Below are positions 24,457 to 36,512 of a stretch of 64,000 bases of DNA, piece by piece. This DNA is from Mermis nigrescens. Taxonomy: Eukaryota; Nematoda; Enoplea; Mermithida; Mermithidae. Location: positions 124,001 to 188,000 of the forward strand of contig JAVLUZ010000205.1 in assembly GCA_036768485.1 (NCBI GenBank), written 5' to 3'. Position 1 is the stretch's first letter. Each line of letters starts with the position of its first letter. The notes under the pieces are model-generated. The model was given only the letters and a program-made list of their open reading frames with translations, had not been told where the DNA came from and did not search any database. Position numbers and translations under genes: made by a program.

Positions 24457-25300
24457 TCAAAACTAGAGGCGAAAAATATTGATAATTGGCCTTTTTCTCC
24501 TATAACTTGCATAAATAGTAAAATGCACGTTGACTAGCTGCGTATTTTACTTCTAGTTTAGGGTCGATATTCTGAAGCCTAGATTGAGGAATTCATATTG
24601 AGAAAGAACTTTTAATGAAAAATTCTTCATTGACAAATCTCTAGAATTTTGTTTTTTATTTTGATCTCAAGGCGCTTAATTTGTTTCTCAAATTTCAACA
24701 AAATTTATGTTTCTGTCCAGAAACTTTGGGGGAGCAGGTCCAGGTCGGATCTCAGAACCCTTAGTAACCTGCTAGCAGAAGACGAAGTTGAGGGGGTTGT
24801 GAACCTGCAAAGTGGTTGCCGACCCTCTCCCCCAGCAAAGAAAACTGGCAGACAACCTAAAATTTCTGTGTTTTCAGAAAACCTAAGAACGTATGATGTT
24901 TTGAATTTTTTGCGATTTTTTTGCGCAACTGCACCAATTTTTTGTCACGTTTTAACCAAGGCCATTTATAACGCTGTTTTTGTTTAAAAAAATTTTTTAT
25001 GAAAAAACACCATATTTTCTGAGCCTATTATCAACTTCTAAGCATTTTTCTACCATTGAAACTCTTGTACCCAAGACACCACTAGAATGTTAGCCGCTGC
25101 ACATGTTTGGCTTTTCCATTTTATTTTCGAATGCAGAGGACATTATCATTAATCTGACGTTGCAGACCAAACTTCACAATTTCCGTTCCCGAACATATAT
25201 TGCAGCACTTATATTTCCCTCTATTTCACATGCCCAAATTGTGAATAAGAAAAGACTGAATTATACAAGGTTGCGAGAAAAGAAAAAATTATAAAATGGA
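24457..25300. other. Diverged repeat debris, no gene
   Basis: The part 24460-24760 keeps scattered family B phrases. No recognisable gene; a 112-codon open frame at 24649-24987 shows no known motif. Confidence 0.3.
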
Positions 25301-25308
25301 GTGGTGGG

Positions 25309-25568
25309 CACACCTGGGCGTGGGGGGTTTGGGGGGTATGCAGCCCTCCCCCAGGAACCAAAATACCCCCCAGAAATCGAAATACCCCCATAATTCAATT
25401 TTTAAAATTTTTTCCGTCTTTTTCGCAATTTTTTGATGCCAATGGATAGTGCTTGATGAGAAACGTCGAAAAATGGTGTTTTTATAGCCATACCATCATT
25501 TTTAAGGCCATTTTTTGACCTTCAAAAAATCTTGCGCCTTCCCAGAATTTTCTTGCTGCCCACGTATG
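25309..25568 (+). mobile_element. MITE family A, copy A5 (hAT-like)
   Basis: CACACCTGGGCGTGGGG to GCTGCCCACGTATG, with exact target duplication GTGGTGGG at 25301-25308 and 25569-25576. It ends about 170 bp beyond the frizzled stop codon and so may lie in, or just after, that gene's 3' untranslated region. No AATAAA is seen in the 170 bp between. Confidence 0.95.
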
Positions 25569-25739
25569 GTGGTGGGTGACGACGAGACGAATAAGGTAAA
25601 TAGAAAAATGCTTAAATGCTTAGAAATTTCCCCATCAATTTATCGCAAATTTTGTCTGCAACTTCTGTAATCTGTTCTTTTGTACTAGTTCGATTTTAAA
25701 GATGTAACGAAACAATACAAAACGTAGAATATTAAGATT

Positions 25740-27255
25740 TTAAATCACAGTGCTATATTGACACTTTGACTTCCTCTTGTTTTGCATAGGTCTATGTTGA
25801 CCATCGTCGAACGAATAATGCGTGCTTCTACCTGAACACGACGACGTCAAAGCTATATTTTTAGAATGGTCGCCGGAACAAGCGGCGGGAATTCTAAACA
25901 AAATCCTATGCAAATATAGAAGCCCGACGGCCACCCCTGGAGCGAAAGTTGACAAAATTTTGCACACATTCAACCAAAAATGTAATTCCCGATTATTATT
26001 ATTATCGTCGTACGAACCTTTGACGAAAATCAAATCGAAAATATTGCACGCTAGTAGGAGAAAGCTGACCAGAAAGTATAGGCAAAATTCGAACGCGTGA
26101 TTATCGTTGATCGGTTGATGATTTTGGGCGCCCTGAGGGGTTCGCGCCCGGATCGTCGATGCTTTGTTCAAAGGAGCGATCCACTGATTGTTGGATGCCT
26201 TTATTTTTGATCTCCTAACGTAGAAGCCGGCCAAAAAAGCCGCCGAACTGAATAAGCAATAGAGAGTTTGGGGTAGAATGAGGAATTTGATCAGGGCGTC
26301 CGAATTGGAGTGGCCCACCCAGCACGAGCCCGTGCAAGGATCGGCGTCGATGGCTCTGTGGTGGGCCAGCACGGAAGCCGTTTGGACCAACGGCGCCATC
26401 CAACAAAGCATGTGGGCGTAAAAACGGCGCTGGTTCAACAGGGTTTCGTCGACCTGGAGAGGACGGAGCAGTAGCCAGAGTAGACAGGCGACCAGCAGCC
26501 AAGTTTGGGCGGCTGTCCAAAAATAAAAGCCCGACACGGCCACAACTGTGCACAGTGTATTGTGGAGTCCAGCCGAAACCAAAACCTCGGTTCCAGTCAA
26601 TGAATCAATGACGCAAGCGGTGGCCTGACGGCCGAATACGAGTCGTAGCAGTGGTCCCAATGAGCCGAGTCCGTAGCAGTATACGGCGTAGCAAAATGAT
26701 ACCCTAATGAGGTCAAAGGCTACGGGCTCGTGTTGGTATTTTTGACGGCCTTTTTCATCCACGACAACAATAAAAGGAGAATGGACGTTACGACGCACAA
26801 ACTTGACAAAATAAATAAGGTAACTGAGCAGAAGCTGGCCTGAGAATGGGCGAAAATTTCGGAGTCACAGGGCGCGAATTTCCTATTATTCGCGTTTGTT
26901 AAAGTTCTCGAACCAATTGGAAATGGTTTGGCCTCGTCGACATGGTCGTAAATGTGTTTGGGGTTGACCTCGTCTTTTGGTTGTATTTGGCCCTCCACAA
27001 AACCAACTGGCGTTCTTGGGACGACAGGTCCGCAGGAATCGGTCATTAAATTTGGCAATGAACCAGAGCCTGGCCCAGGGCCTCGCATGCACATCGATTG
27101 AGCGTTATTTTCGGCCGGAAACGCCGAACAATTGAATAGATCCGGCCATGGAAAGCCGAATTGACGCAGCGTTGGTTCGCAGCACTCGCGAACTGATTCG
27201 CACAATGGTCGACATGGTCCGATCGGCAAATCGATTTTATCGGTACACATTGGCG
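25740..27255 (-). CDS. fz4-like: Frizzled-4-like Wnt receptor, exon 2 (one frameshift)
   Basis: Encodes the second half of the cysteine-rich Wnt-binding domain, a linker, seven membrane segments and the cytoplasmic tail. It opens with [15 protein letters not shown], followed by [20 protein letters not shown] and MCMRGPG, typical of Frizzled-4. The tail ends QYSTVI, a class I PDZ ligand like that of Fz4. TM1 (about 230-251 of the joined protein) runs to a run of four T at 26772-26775, where the frame breaks: the first frame stops at 26720 and the rest continues one base out. One extra T restores an unbroken frame of 592 residues with exon 1, close to the usual Frizzled size. The Dishevelled-binding KTxxxW motif after TM7 is absent (the position reads [11 protein letters not shown]), and no other frame supplies it. 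The cysteine-rich domain has an eleventh cysteine (RECCEP). GC content is higher than the surroundings. Confidence 0.93.
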
Positions 27256-27929
27256 CGTAAAACGGAACAAAACTTTTTGAATGGACGAAATGATGGAGAA
27301 TCTATACTTCAATTTAATTCAATTTTAATTACTGGTGAAAAAACTCAAAAACCTGGAAAAAACCAAAAAAAATTTTAAACAAAAATTTAAACAGATAAAA
27401 GCTGAATGTTAGGGATGAGGGGCCAAGGTCAACGTATTTGGAATACTGTGTCAGGATGATGCACTTCGACCGACGCGTGCGCGTGGGTGTCCCAGGGATT
27501 AATCAGACCCCGAGAATCTAGCAAATTCACAAAAATCGATAGGCCCAAAGGATCGAATTTTTGCATGTTTTTTATACTTATTAATTTTTCAGCAGCCAAA
27601 CCGCCAGAATTCGGCTGCTGCTCCTGCAATATACAAAGCTTGCTTAATTCACAGTTTTGATCAATTTCTAGCATTTTTATAGATCAAATTCGAGTTTAAA
27701 TCAGAATTTATTTTTGGTTTAATTTTTTTTATGTTTCAAGAATTCTTTGACATCTCACAGAAGATATATGAGAAGAATTTATTTTAAGGAATTATATCAT
27801 CATCAAAAAAGTCAAACATTCACGATAAAAATAATCAAAATTCTCCATGTACATTACAACAACAGCATAGAAAATATTTAGAGGTCAGACCTGAAAACTT
27901 TTTTGATCCTTTGCACATAGAAAATTTAA

Positions 27930-28085
27930 AAAATTTCTTTTGGGCAAAAACACGATATTTGAAGCGAAAGGCATAAAAAATGTCGCTTTTGAGTCAAAAC
28001 ATCACTAAAAGCGCCTAAAACAGTACGTTATCTTGTTTTTTGGGAAGTCGGAAATTCTACGGGCTTAGCCGGCATAAGGAACAAA
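27930..28085 (+). repeat. Repeat family P-like fragment in the intron
   Basis: CTTTTGAGTCAAAACATCACTAAAAGCGCC matches, in pieces, 43520-43560, and a pyrimidine-rich tail follows. Short and diverged. Confidence 0.4.
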
Positions 28086-28579
28086 CTAGAAAGCGTTTAT
28101 GAGCTGTAAACACCCGAAAAACGAATTAACTGCTAAAACAGCGTTTAAACTGTGTTATTGCACATTCTTTGATCATTTTTCTGCATTTCTGCACAAAATT
28201 TTGTCTTTTATTGATTTACATCTAACTCAGTATTGAGTTAGAAGAAATGTGTCCAGTTGTGATGTGTAATTTTTGATGTTTACTTTATTTTAAGTATCCT
28301 ATGCGCGCCCTGATTTCTAATGCCTAGAGTTAGCAAAGTAAAAAAGGTTAAAAAACATGTTTTCATCGCGCATCGGCAGAGCGGAAACTTTGAAAATCTG
28401 AAGCTAACTTCCCATTGGGTGTAAAGAAATCCGGTTTGAGCTAGAATGTAGCATTTAAGTTGCAGTACGTTTGTCTGTGAGAAACTTTAGTTCCACATCA
28501 TATTTGAGACATTGACCAATCAAAAAGGGAAGAAAATGTGTTTTTTCACCCCTCTATACACCCCTGATTTCGAACTTTA

Positions 28580-29312
28580 CACCACCAGAAATTACTCGAT
28601 ATTGCGTTTTTTGAAACACAACTCGCTGAGACGTGTAGCCCTTGAAACGTACTTTATTTTGGTGTTATTTAACTTGTCTTGACCGATAACCGGAGAAGTT
28701 AGCGGAGAAAAACGAGAGAAAACCTCTGGTTTACACCATACTAGATTATAAACTTTAAACCCCTGGCACCAACTCCGTATTGAGTGTAAAAAACTTTTCT
28801 GGTAGTAGAAAGTAGCACTTGAGTCGTAGTTTATTTCTATCAAAACAAAATCTTGGGACTCATAATCGGAATCATTGGCAGACATAAAGAAGGCGAAAAC
28901 GCGACCAAAATCTGTCTTTACACTCGCAGATTTTCACACTCTTGGCGCTTCCCCTCGAGAACTAATGCGAAATTCGAAAAACAGAAAATCCGTTTTCATT
29001 AAATTTCCTTTTCTACAATTGTATGCTACTAAATTGTATGAGACATTTACACTGAGTTGTCTACGCGCTGGTAGATAAATCCGTCAAACGTTTGCCTATG
29101 TTATGGCGTTATGCCAAAACTTTACACACTCGTTACAAGCTGAGAATTTTTTATATATCTTTTTAAATTTTTTATATATCGGCAGCGAAGCTTTTTATTA
29201 TCTTTCTTTTAAAAAAATCGCACCAGATGTGTCCCTTATAGCTATGGGGCCCGCATATGTTAAGGGTACTCAACTATTTTATAGGTACGTGATAACGCGC
29301 TACCTATGATAA
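28580..29312 (+). mobile_element. Repeat family N, copy N2 (inside the frizzled intron)
   Basis: Co-linear with N1: CCCTTGAAACGTACTTTAT, CCGGAGAAGTT, TATTGAGTGTAAA, GGCAGACATAAAGA, GAACTAATGCGAAATTC, CAGATGTGTCCC, ending TAACGCGCTACCTATG. The end motif recurs inverted at 43858. Further degenerate pieces lie at 28200-28500. Confidence 0.6.
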
Positions 29313-29812
29313 ACTTAGTATTTATTCTAATATTATTATAATCTGAATTGCAGCATTGCATATGTTTTGACTATCAAATCTGTTTCAATCATTCATAAAA
29401 CGGCTCTTTGAACAACATGCTCACATTTTTGCTTTATCGATCATCCGCTGTATTTTTATTTTCATTTTTTGAATCTCTGCTTTCGTGCAGGCAATTTAAA
29501 ACAAAATTGATGAGTGTTTACATTACATACTGTAAACACATGAATAATTTTTAAGTCTAGTTTCATTAGCATTATCACTTGACGTCATTAAGTGCTTTTT
29601 TATCAAATGCAATATCCATTTGATTTTAAATTAAGAAATCAAGACTACAAATAGGAAAATCAAATTAGTATCTAATGTTTTTAATAAAAGAGCGGTACTT
29701 CATTATCGATTCGATGATATATGTATTTATTTATTTATTTTAACATTTTGCTTATATTGTACTACTATTTAACGAAGATTATTTCATGCTTCTAATATTA
29801 TGATTAATATCG

Positions 29813-29971
29813 TTATTATTATTATTATTATCATTATTATTATTAATATTATTTATTATTATTATTTTTTATTTTATATTATTAATAATTATTATTATAT
29901 ATTATATATTATTAATTAATAATATTATTATTATTATTATTATTATAATAATAATAATTATAATAATATTA

Positions 29972-30005
<34 letters not shown>

Positions 30006-30006
30006 A
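29813..30006. repeat. (ATT)n/(AAT)n microsatellite
   Basis: About 190 bp of imperfect TTA/ATT units, switching to ATA/AAT units near 29945-29970, so the region can fold back on itself. Intronic. Confidence 0.95.
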
Positions 30007-31000
30007 GCGTAGAACAACTAGTCTTTCATTCACTCCTTAAACCAAAAACGCTGACAATTATTATCCAGGTCGTTGAATGAAAAATGTAAATTTATGATAC
30101 CGAGTGTTCCTAATTCATGGAAAACCTTTAGCATAAAGATGGAAAACATCAGTATTTCATTTTGCTAACTCAGGTCTCTACCAGTGTTTAACATTCTACT
30201 TTACGAGTGTTTGTTGTTTAATGTGTACGATAGCTAAGCAAAAGGTATTGCACAATAAGCAGATGCTAAAAACAGATCTACGTACGGCTCTAAATAACTT
30301 TCGTTCCAGACGACGCTCGTAAAATAATTATTTATAAACATGTGGTTTCTAAACACGTACAAAGAAAATCAAATAATTCGCTATTTTAGAATTTCTACTA
30401 GTTTATGAGGTCATTTTTCTCTAGAAAAAGCTCAATTTTTGACCCCTACTAAACTGACTGCCCCCATCCCAAGCCAATCATTGTGTGCACCTATGGTCAC
30501 TTGACTACAAGAATGAAGCAATAATTTTAGTCCTCTTTCCATATCCATAAGTCTATATTTTCTATAATTCTTGCGTGCAAAATTACTAAATCGCTTGACA
30601 TTCTTAAAATAATCTACATCGTTCAGAAAATAATTAGGTTGAACGATTAGAAAATTCTGAAAAATGCTACTAGTAAAGTGAATTAATTTTTAATACTTAC
30701 GGGCAGAGATGGGTTACCGCCTTAAATGGAAAGGATTTGGGGAAGGGGGGCAAACGCTGCAAAATTTATAAAACCCCAACAGAAGAAGCACATTGAATTT
30801 CTTTTCTTAATTTATAACAGGCACGTATGTAGCTGGCTCTCCTATTTTGGGGGGACCAACACCAATTTTGGGGGGTCTAAGCCAAAAATAGCATAAAATA
30901 ACGTGTAAAAAGTCCAATTTTCCCGGTTTTTTCTGAATTTTGGGAGGGTCCGGGCCCCCCCAACCCCCCCCACAGCTACGTGCCTGATTTTTAATGCTAC
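30000..31000. other. Intron sequence, mostly unassigned
   Basis: No gene seen. The part 30820-30985, with GGGGGGACCAACACC and GGGCCCCCCCAACCCC, looks like a degraded MITE whose ends read GGCACGTATGTAGC and GCTACGTGCCTG, an inverted pair at about 30821 and 30972. Confidence 0.4.
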
Positions 31001-31635
31001 ATCAGAGATGGCGAAAAATTGGCTTTTTCGCCCTTGCACAAATTTTTTACCGTTTTTGATATTGAAAAATCCTCCAATTTTAATTAGACCCCAGGATTAG
31101 AGTCCGACATGAATGTTACCATCTCCATTCGCGATAAATGTGAATTAAACGGCGCGATATACAGACTTATGTGGGTCAGGCAGAACCTGAGAATCCTAGA
31201 GAACCCTCCAGAATTTGATAGGACTCCAAACTTAATTTTCGAAATTTTCTCGTTTTCCCGGAATTTTTTTAATGCTAGTAGATTGTACTTTGAAAAATTG
31301 TATTTTTGCCCTATCATCAATTTTTGAGATTTTTCTAATCTTTGAAAAATTTTGGACTTTCAGATCCACTGAATTCGGTAGTTGCCCTTCCGTGAAGAAT
31401 TTACTTTGAGAAGTTAAAAAGCTGTTAGATGCAAAAAGCGTGAATTTCCTGGAGTATCACCGAAATTTTCTAAATTTAAATATTTTCTTCAAAAAATTCT
31501 ATTCTTACCTTTGCATGGTTTTTTTCTAAATTTTGCAGGGGTTTACCCATCTAACTCTTCCCGCTCTTATGTATGCGCTTTTTGGATGAATTAATTATTA
31601 CAGTAATTGATTGAATAATTAATTTACGCAATTAC

Positions 31636-31897
31636 CGTATAGCGAGCACAAGAAAAATTTCAGTTGCGCCGAACATTGCACTTGAATCAACGGCTCAAAA
31701 GTGGAGAGTTGCATATCGGCTTCCGACTGCTCGTCGTTGCCGACGAAATTCGGCATACTGGTCAAATTATACGGCAAATCGCGACACGATTCGATTTCGA
31801 TCGGCTGACAAATCCGCGAATTTCGTACAAATATCGCAATAACCGACGCCGAGTAGCAATTCCACCAATTTATAATAATTATCGGCCAATAACGCAT
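31636..31897 (-). CDS. fz4-like: Frizzled-4-like Wnt receptor, exon 1
   Basis: ATG at 31897-31895 is the first Met after an in-frame TAA upstream. Residues 1-28 form a hydrophobic signal-peptide-like start (MRYWPIIIINWW...). From Cys30 on, the sequence is a Frizzled cysteine-rich domain: ICQPIEIESC, an N-glycosylation site in YNLTSMPNFVG, QLSTFEPLIQVQC, then AQLKFFLCSLY. The exon ends one base into the next codon (TAC G|GTAATT), giving the phase needed to join APMC of exon 2. Ten conserved domain cysteines are present across both exons. The protein should bind Wnt or a similar cystine-knot ligand at the cell surface. From memory, vertebrate FZD4 also has two coding exons split within this domain, though a few codons earlier. 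Confidence 0.92.
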
Positions 31898-31962
31898 AAT
31901 CGATTCTAAATTAATTGAACCGAATTAATTAAATAATCGACGACCTCAGATATAACGTTACG

Positions 31963-31971
31963 CTATTTATA
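31963..31971 (-). promoter_or_regulatory. Candidate TATA box for frizzled
   Basis: TATAAATAG on the minus strand, about 66 bp upstream of the frizzled ATG, would place initiation roughly 35-40 bp before the start codon. Confidence 0.4.
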
Positions 31972-32165
31972 GAACTATCGAAACACAAATTTTACGGTTC
32001 CATAATCGCCGTCGCAGTTATTACGATTATTATACGATCGAGAAACGATTTTTAAATGGCCGTTAAATCCGGTCTAATCGCCTTGTAAATTTGCGCCATA
32101 AAACGGCAGGCCGGCAGGATTCGGCGGTTTCGAAGCAACTGCGGTGTCGTAAAGGCGTCCTAACC

Positions 32166-32226
32166 ATCATCATTATTATTAGTTTAGTATATAGGATTAT
32201 TATTATTATTATCATTATTATTATTA
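32166..32226. repeat. (ATT)n microsatellite
   Basis: Interrupted ATT units. It lies in the frizzled 5' flank. Confidence 0.9.
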
Positions 32227-33977
32227 CGTCGTTAAGGCGCGCGATCCGGTTTTTAAAACGTCAATTCTACGTTAGAAATGGAAAGGATGGGGACTTGGCA
32301 ACCGGTCCATCGACCGCATCGCCTCTTTTATCTACTATTTGTGCGAAAGTAGTTCAACTTATGTATAAAAGATGCGCGTAACAAACTTATGTAGATAATA
32401 AAGTGAGCGTTACATAGTAGTTATACATGTTAAAATTTCACGGAAGAACGAGCGCGCAAAATGGTTCGGTTTCACTTTTTTCGTTTTTAGAAAAATCGTA
32501 CGCGCTTACATACATAAAACAGGATTATCGCACGTACACATAGAATAACATGCTTGTACACCTACACGGTTCGATTGAGCAAACTTTTTTGTTTGAAAAT
32601 CATACGGTAGCTCTGGGCCACTTTGCTGAAGAGATAAGAAATACGTATGTCCATAAGTAAGGCCTCTAGTTGGCCGGACGATGCTATCGGCTCGACTTCT
32701 CATTCCTGGCGATATTTATCGGTTGGCTAGCTGATTGATTAATTGCAAGCGCAAGCTACGTATATTTTAAGCACTATTCGTACATACCTAGCATACCGAT
32801 TCTCGCCCAGACCCAAAATTCCGTATTTAACACGCGCATCTGTATTTATTATTATTCGTTAGCTTGTACCCGACGCTTTATATAAATGAATTTTAGGCAG
32901 CTCTAGCTTTTTCTTCGACTCTCGGGCTTTTGTGTTAAGCTAAACCGAGGGAATTAGCGTACAAGCTCGCAAAATAACCGAATGGATGGACGCCGCCCAG
33001 CCAGCCGGCCGACCGAGTGATTTATTGACGGGGCTGCCTCGCCGGTCCGGGAGCCGGACGGATTTACGCAAATACATTGGCGCGATTTTTCTACGTTCAA
33101 ACCTCGCTAACTAATCATACTCGCTTAAGCACGTGTTTATACAAGCGCGCACTTTGTTTTCGTGTTATTTCCCAAACTATAACTACGCAATTGTTGTTTT
33201 TCAATCAAACGAACGCAAATAATTCATACACCCGAATATTCATTATTTGGCCTTTTTTCGCTCCAGGCTCGCACACGAAGACGTTCATTCCAATTTCGCC
33301 TTACTAAATCATTAATAACGCAATGGATTATGCGCAGCGAATGGAAAAATGTATTAGAAAAAGTTTCTTTGCGCAAATAGTCGAAAAAAGGGACGAAATT
33401 TTAGGCGGAAAGTTCACGTGTATTAAATGAAATAGTTTGACGAACAATAGACTCCTTCCCGGCCCCGGCCACGAGCCCTTTATGCAGTTACTCGACAATA
33501 CTATTAGTTACACTCGATCCGAGTTTTCCGGCGTTTTTGTATCATTTTTCAGTTTTACGATTATTATCGTTTGTTTAATTATAATCGTGAGTTCGTAAAC
33601 GAGCCTGTACTGACCCAAATGCACAAATCATTTAATTAATTGTGCAGCGTGTGTGGTCCAAAGAAAATGGACCAGTTAAAGAAACGGTTTTACATCGCAT
33701 TCAACATGTTATTTATTGCTAGTTTAAATCGAAAAAATTCGACTTTAACGAACAGGGTGCACAAAATTATTGACTCGTAGCTTAGGTATTATTTCGACTG
33801 CAATTTTGCTGGAAAATTTATGATTCTCACGCTTTTTAGACATCAAGATCACGTAATACTGAAATGAATTTTAAAAAGCGATGCGAAGGCTAATATGATT
33901 TAGAGATTATAGTAATCTGTTTGTATACATGTATATACATACCTGGCCAGACATGAAAGAAAAGGGAAGCTTTCAGA

Positions 33978-34164
33978 CAGGGATGGATTTAGGGGGCGGC
34001 CGCCCCCCCCCCCCCATTGGCCCAAAATAGTACGCAAAATTAAGGATTTTTGAGCGATTTTTAGCGATTTTCGGGTTAAAACTGCTAATTTTTCCGCCCA
34101 GTCAGGGTTCCGTCCCCCTTTTAGGGGTACCGCCCCCCATAGGAAAATCCTGGATCCGCCACTG
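33978..34164 (+). mobile_element. MITE family C, copy C3 (hAT-like)
   Basis: CAGGGATGGATTTAGGGGGCG to ATCCTGGATCCGCCACTG. Exact target duplication CTTTCAGA at 33970-33977 and 34165-34172. It marks the boundary between the clean frizzled flank and the repeat-rich right half. Confidence 0.95.
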
Positions 34165-34172
34165 CTTTCAGA

Positions 34173-35885
34173 TCATATGTGCATAGGCTGGATTGAGTTC
34201 ATCGTGTTGGAGTGGAAAATTTTCATAGGTAGGTATAACTATGACCGACAATCTTGTATGAAGAAAAGCATATTCCTCGTCGTTTCTCACCCACTCACCC
34301 GAATCAAAAATTGCGAAAACAGCCAAAAACTTTAAAATATTCAATCACGGTTCTGTATAAATCTTAGTTAAGGCCGGGTCCAGCCTACGCCCGGCAAACC
34401 ACAGATTTATTTATTCGGCTCTGTCTGTTGGTATTAAAAATAGTTCTCATAAAAGCTCTTTTTTACAGTGAAATTTTTTAGGTCATTATCCTTGAAGAGC
34501 TTAACAGTCTATTTCAGTCCCTTTTACATTTCTAGTCATTCATTACATTTTTCATGCGAAATTTAGGGCGTGGATTACTAAGACGATTTTGAAGGATTAA
34601 AACTTAAAGCATTGCTTGAAGGTACATACATATATTGTCGCTCGAAGTTAAAGCAGTCTAAGCACCAAATATTACGGTCACATCGCTTGAGAAAAGTTTG
34701 AAGTTTGGTAAACCACATTCCTCGCCATGCTTATTTGACTTTTGCTTATTAAAATGTTTACCCCATCGGCGTGGGGGTCTCTGGATTTTTTCTTAATGCA
34801 AAAGATTAGGCACAAATGACAAAATGCGAAAAATTCTATTTTTTCCCTGGGCCACCAATTTATAAAGACACTTCTTGACATTTAAAAATTTTTTGGCCCT
34901 AACGCTCCTCCATGTTCGGATGCTACCACGTTAATCATGCCTGATGCACAAAAAAAGCGACACTTAACTCCCACGACAAAATTTCGATTTTGCAGCCATA
35001 AAAGGTCGATAGAGTGCTGCATCAATTTCTTTCTCGGAAGCTTTGTTTACTATTTGGCAGAATGCTGTACTCGTACACATTCAAAGTGAGAGAAAAGTAT
35101 AATTTATTGTTCATTCATTTCAGAACACTTGTGCGTGCTGAGAGTTCGCTAGGTTGTTCGATCCGCGTAATATTGATTTTTCGCAGTATTGGCAACTGGT
35201 ACTGCCACAAAAAGGCTAATTAAAAAATATAAGTGCTCCCAATATGAATACGCTAGCATTTCTGCTGTTAAGAAATTGAGTTACTAGTGCAGAGAACGAA
35301 AAATAGAAATTTTTTCGAACGTGAAGAATATATTAACATTTGCTTATTTTGGAGGGAAGATCTTCTGGAAATCGATTTTTTAGTGTACCAGTTCTGAAAA
35401 CATCTGTTTATGGGAAATTTTTTTAATTACTAGAGTTGGCTTAAGCACGGTTCAACATGATTTTTTTGGAAAATCGATTTTATAAATTGATGATAGAAAA
35501 ATTGATTAAAATTGAGGCATGCAAAAATTACAATGAAGTAAGTATACACAAGTTTTTGCATGGATGGGCTTTCCTAATAGCCGACTTTTTATTTTAATAT
35601 CCAAAAAGTGTATCACTCTACCAATTTCACCTTATTTTTGTAATTTTACGAAATTTCAGAGGCTTTATTACTTTTAATTATTCATACAGATTAATTAACC
35701 TGAAGAAGCTTTATTATTTTTAATTATTCATACATATTAATTAACCTGCAAGAAATTACTGAGAAATCATAGAAATTTTCATTATTTCCAGAAAATAAGT
35801 CTAGCTCGTCATGTGGAAAGATCGGTAGATCCGAAATTTCGGGTGCGCCAAGGCTTTGTCGTGAAATCTTTAAAGGTCAAGGCCA
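34173..35885. other. No recognisable gene
   Basis: AT-rich. A local duplication GAGGCTTTATTACTTTTAATT (35659 and, changed, near 35705) is visible. No coding signal. Confidence 0.4.
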
Positions 35886-36175
35886 ATAAGATGCACAGCA
35901 TGGCCGATATGGTGCGGGGGGGTCAGTGGGGAATCGAAAATTGAGCTTTTTTGGACGAAAATGACCTCAAAAACGGACATAAGCGCTAAAACAGAGTTAA
36001 AACAACGTTATCACACAATTTCTGGTCAATTTAAAGCACTTTTAGAGAAAATTTTCAATTTTCATCCGTTTTTGGTTTTTATTTCGCTCCATCTTCCCAA
36101 TAAAATTTTCCATTTTTCTATTCTGATGGTCTAGAGACCCCCGAACCCGCCCCCCACGTGCATGTCTGATCAAGA
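35886..36175 (+). mobile_element. Repeat family B, copy B2
   Basis: GATGCACAGCATGGCCGATATGG at the left to CCCCCCACGTGCATGTCTG at the right, aligned with B1 throughout. Short imperfect inverted ends. Non-coding. Confidence 0.7.
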
Positions 36176-36512
36176 CCATAGATGGACGGGATGGACGACT
36201 ACGAGTTCTAGGGATCTGGGCAGGGCAAAAGTGGAAAAATTATTAAGAACATTTTGAAAAATTCTACTCTTCAATTCGCGTGTTATTTTGGAAATCGCAA
36301 AGGGAATCCAAAACTCATGCTGGGGCAACCAAATTCTAGGGCCTCCATGGGCGAAATTGCTGTAAAAAAGAGAACCAAAAATTCAATTCTGTGGGTCTGT
36401 CGATTTTGAGGGGTCTTCAGCCTCCGGGGTTTAATGTACCCCTCCACGCCCATGTATGGTCGAAACTTTCTAGATTTACTTCCTGTTCCACGCCCTCTCC
36501 ACGCCCATGTGC
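36176..36512 (-). mobile_element. Degraded MITE, distantly like family A
   Basis: Contains GAACATTTTGAAAAATTC, then GGCGAAATTGCTG, ACCAAAAATTCAATTCTG and ends near CCTCCACGCCCATGTATGG at 36440-36463. A second CCACGCCCATGTGCGG follows at 36490-36512. Inverted relative to A1; ends not defined. Confidence 0.4.

Larger units (their letters stand above)
27256..31635 (-). other. Frizzled intron (phase 1, ~4.4 kb)
   Basis: Donor TACG|GTAATT at 31636/31635. The acceptor side reads CCGTTTTACG|CGCCAATG; exon 2 must start at 27255 to give Tyr-Ala-Pro-Met across the join, but the intron then ends in CG, not AG. One missing A (TTTTACAG|CG) would make a normal acceptor behind a good pyrimidine tract. The intron hosts repeat N2, a family P-like block (27935-28080), an ATT microsatellite and family B debris. 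Confidence 0.75.
31898..33960 (-). promoter_or_regulatory. 5' flank of frizzled; repeat-poor, CpG-containing
   Basis: Reading minus, TATAAATAG lies at 31971-31963, about 66 bp before the ATG and properly spaced for a start site near 31935. Several AATTAATT blocks sit between. The region 31900-33700 holds far more CpG than the rest of the window (for example 32990-33070) and no transposon from the local families, only a short ATT microsatellite. It is the best candidate regulatory region here; no specific sites are proven. Short open frames within it look like chance. Confidence 0.4.

Noticed and set aside
25822..27378. Open frames on the plus strand and other minus frames across the frizzled exon
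   Set aside because: Shadow frames of a GC-richer coding exon; none shows recognisable features.
27256..31635. AT-AC (U12-type) intron in frizzled
   Set aside because: The acceptor side ends TTTTAC, but the donor lacks ATATCC; a lost A in a normal GT-AG intron is simpler.
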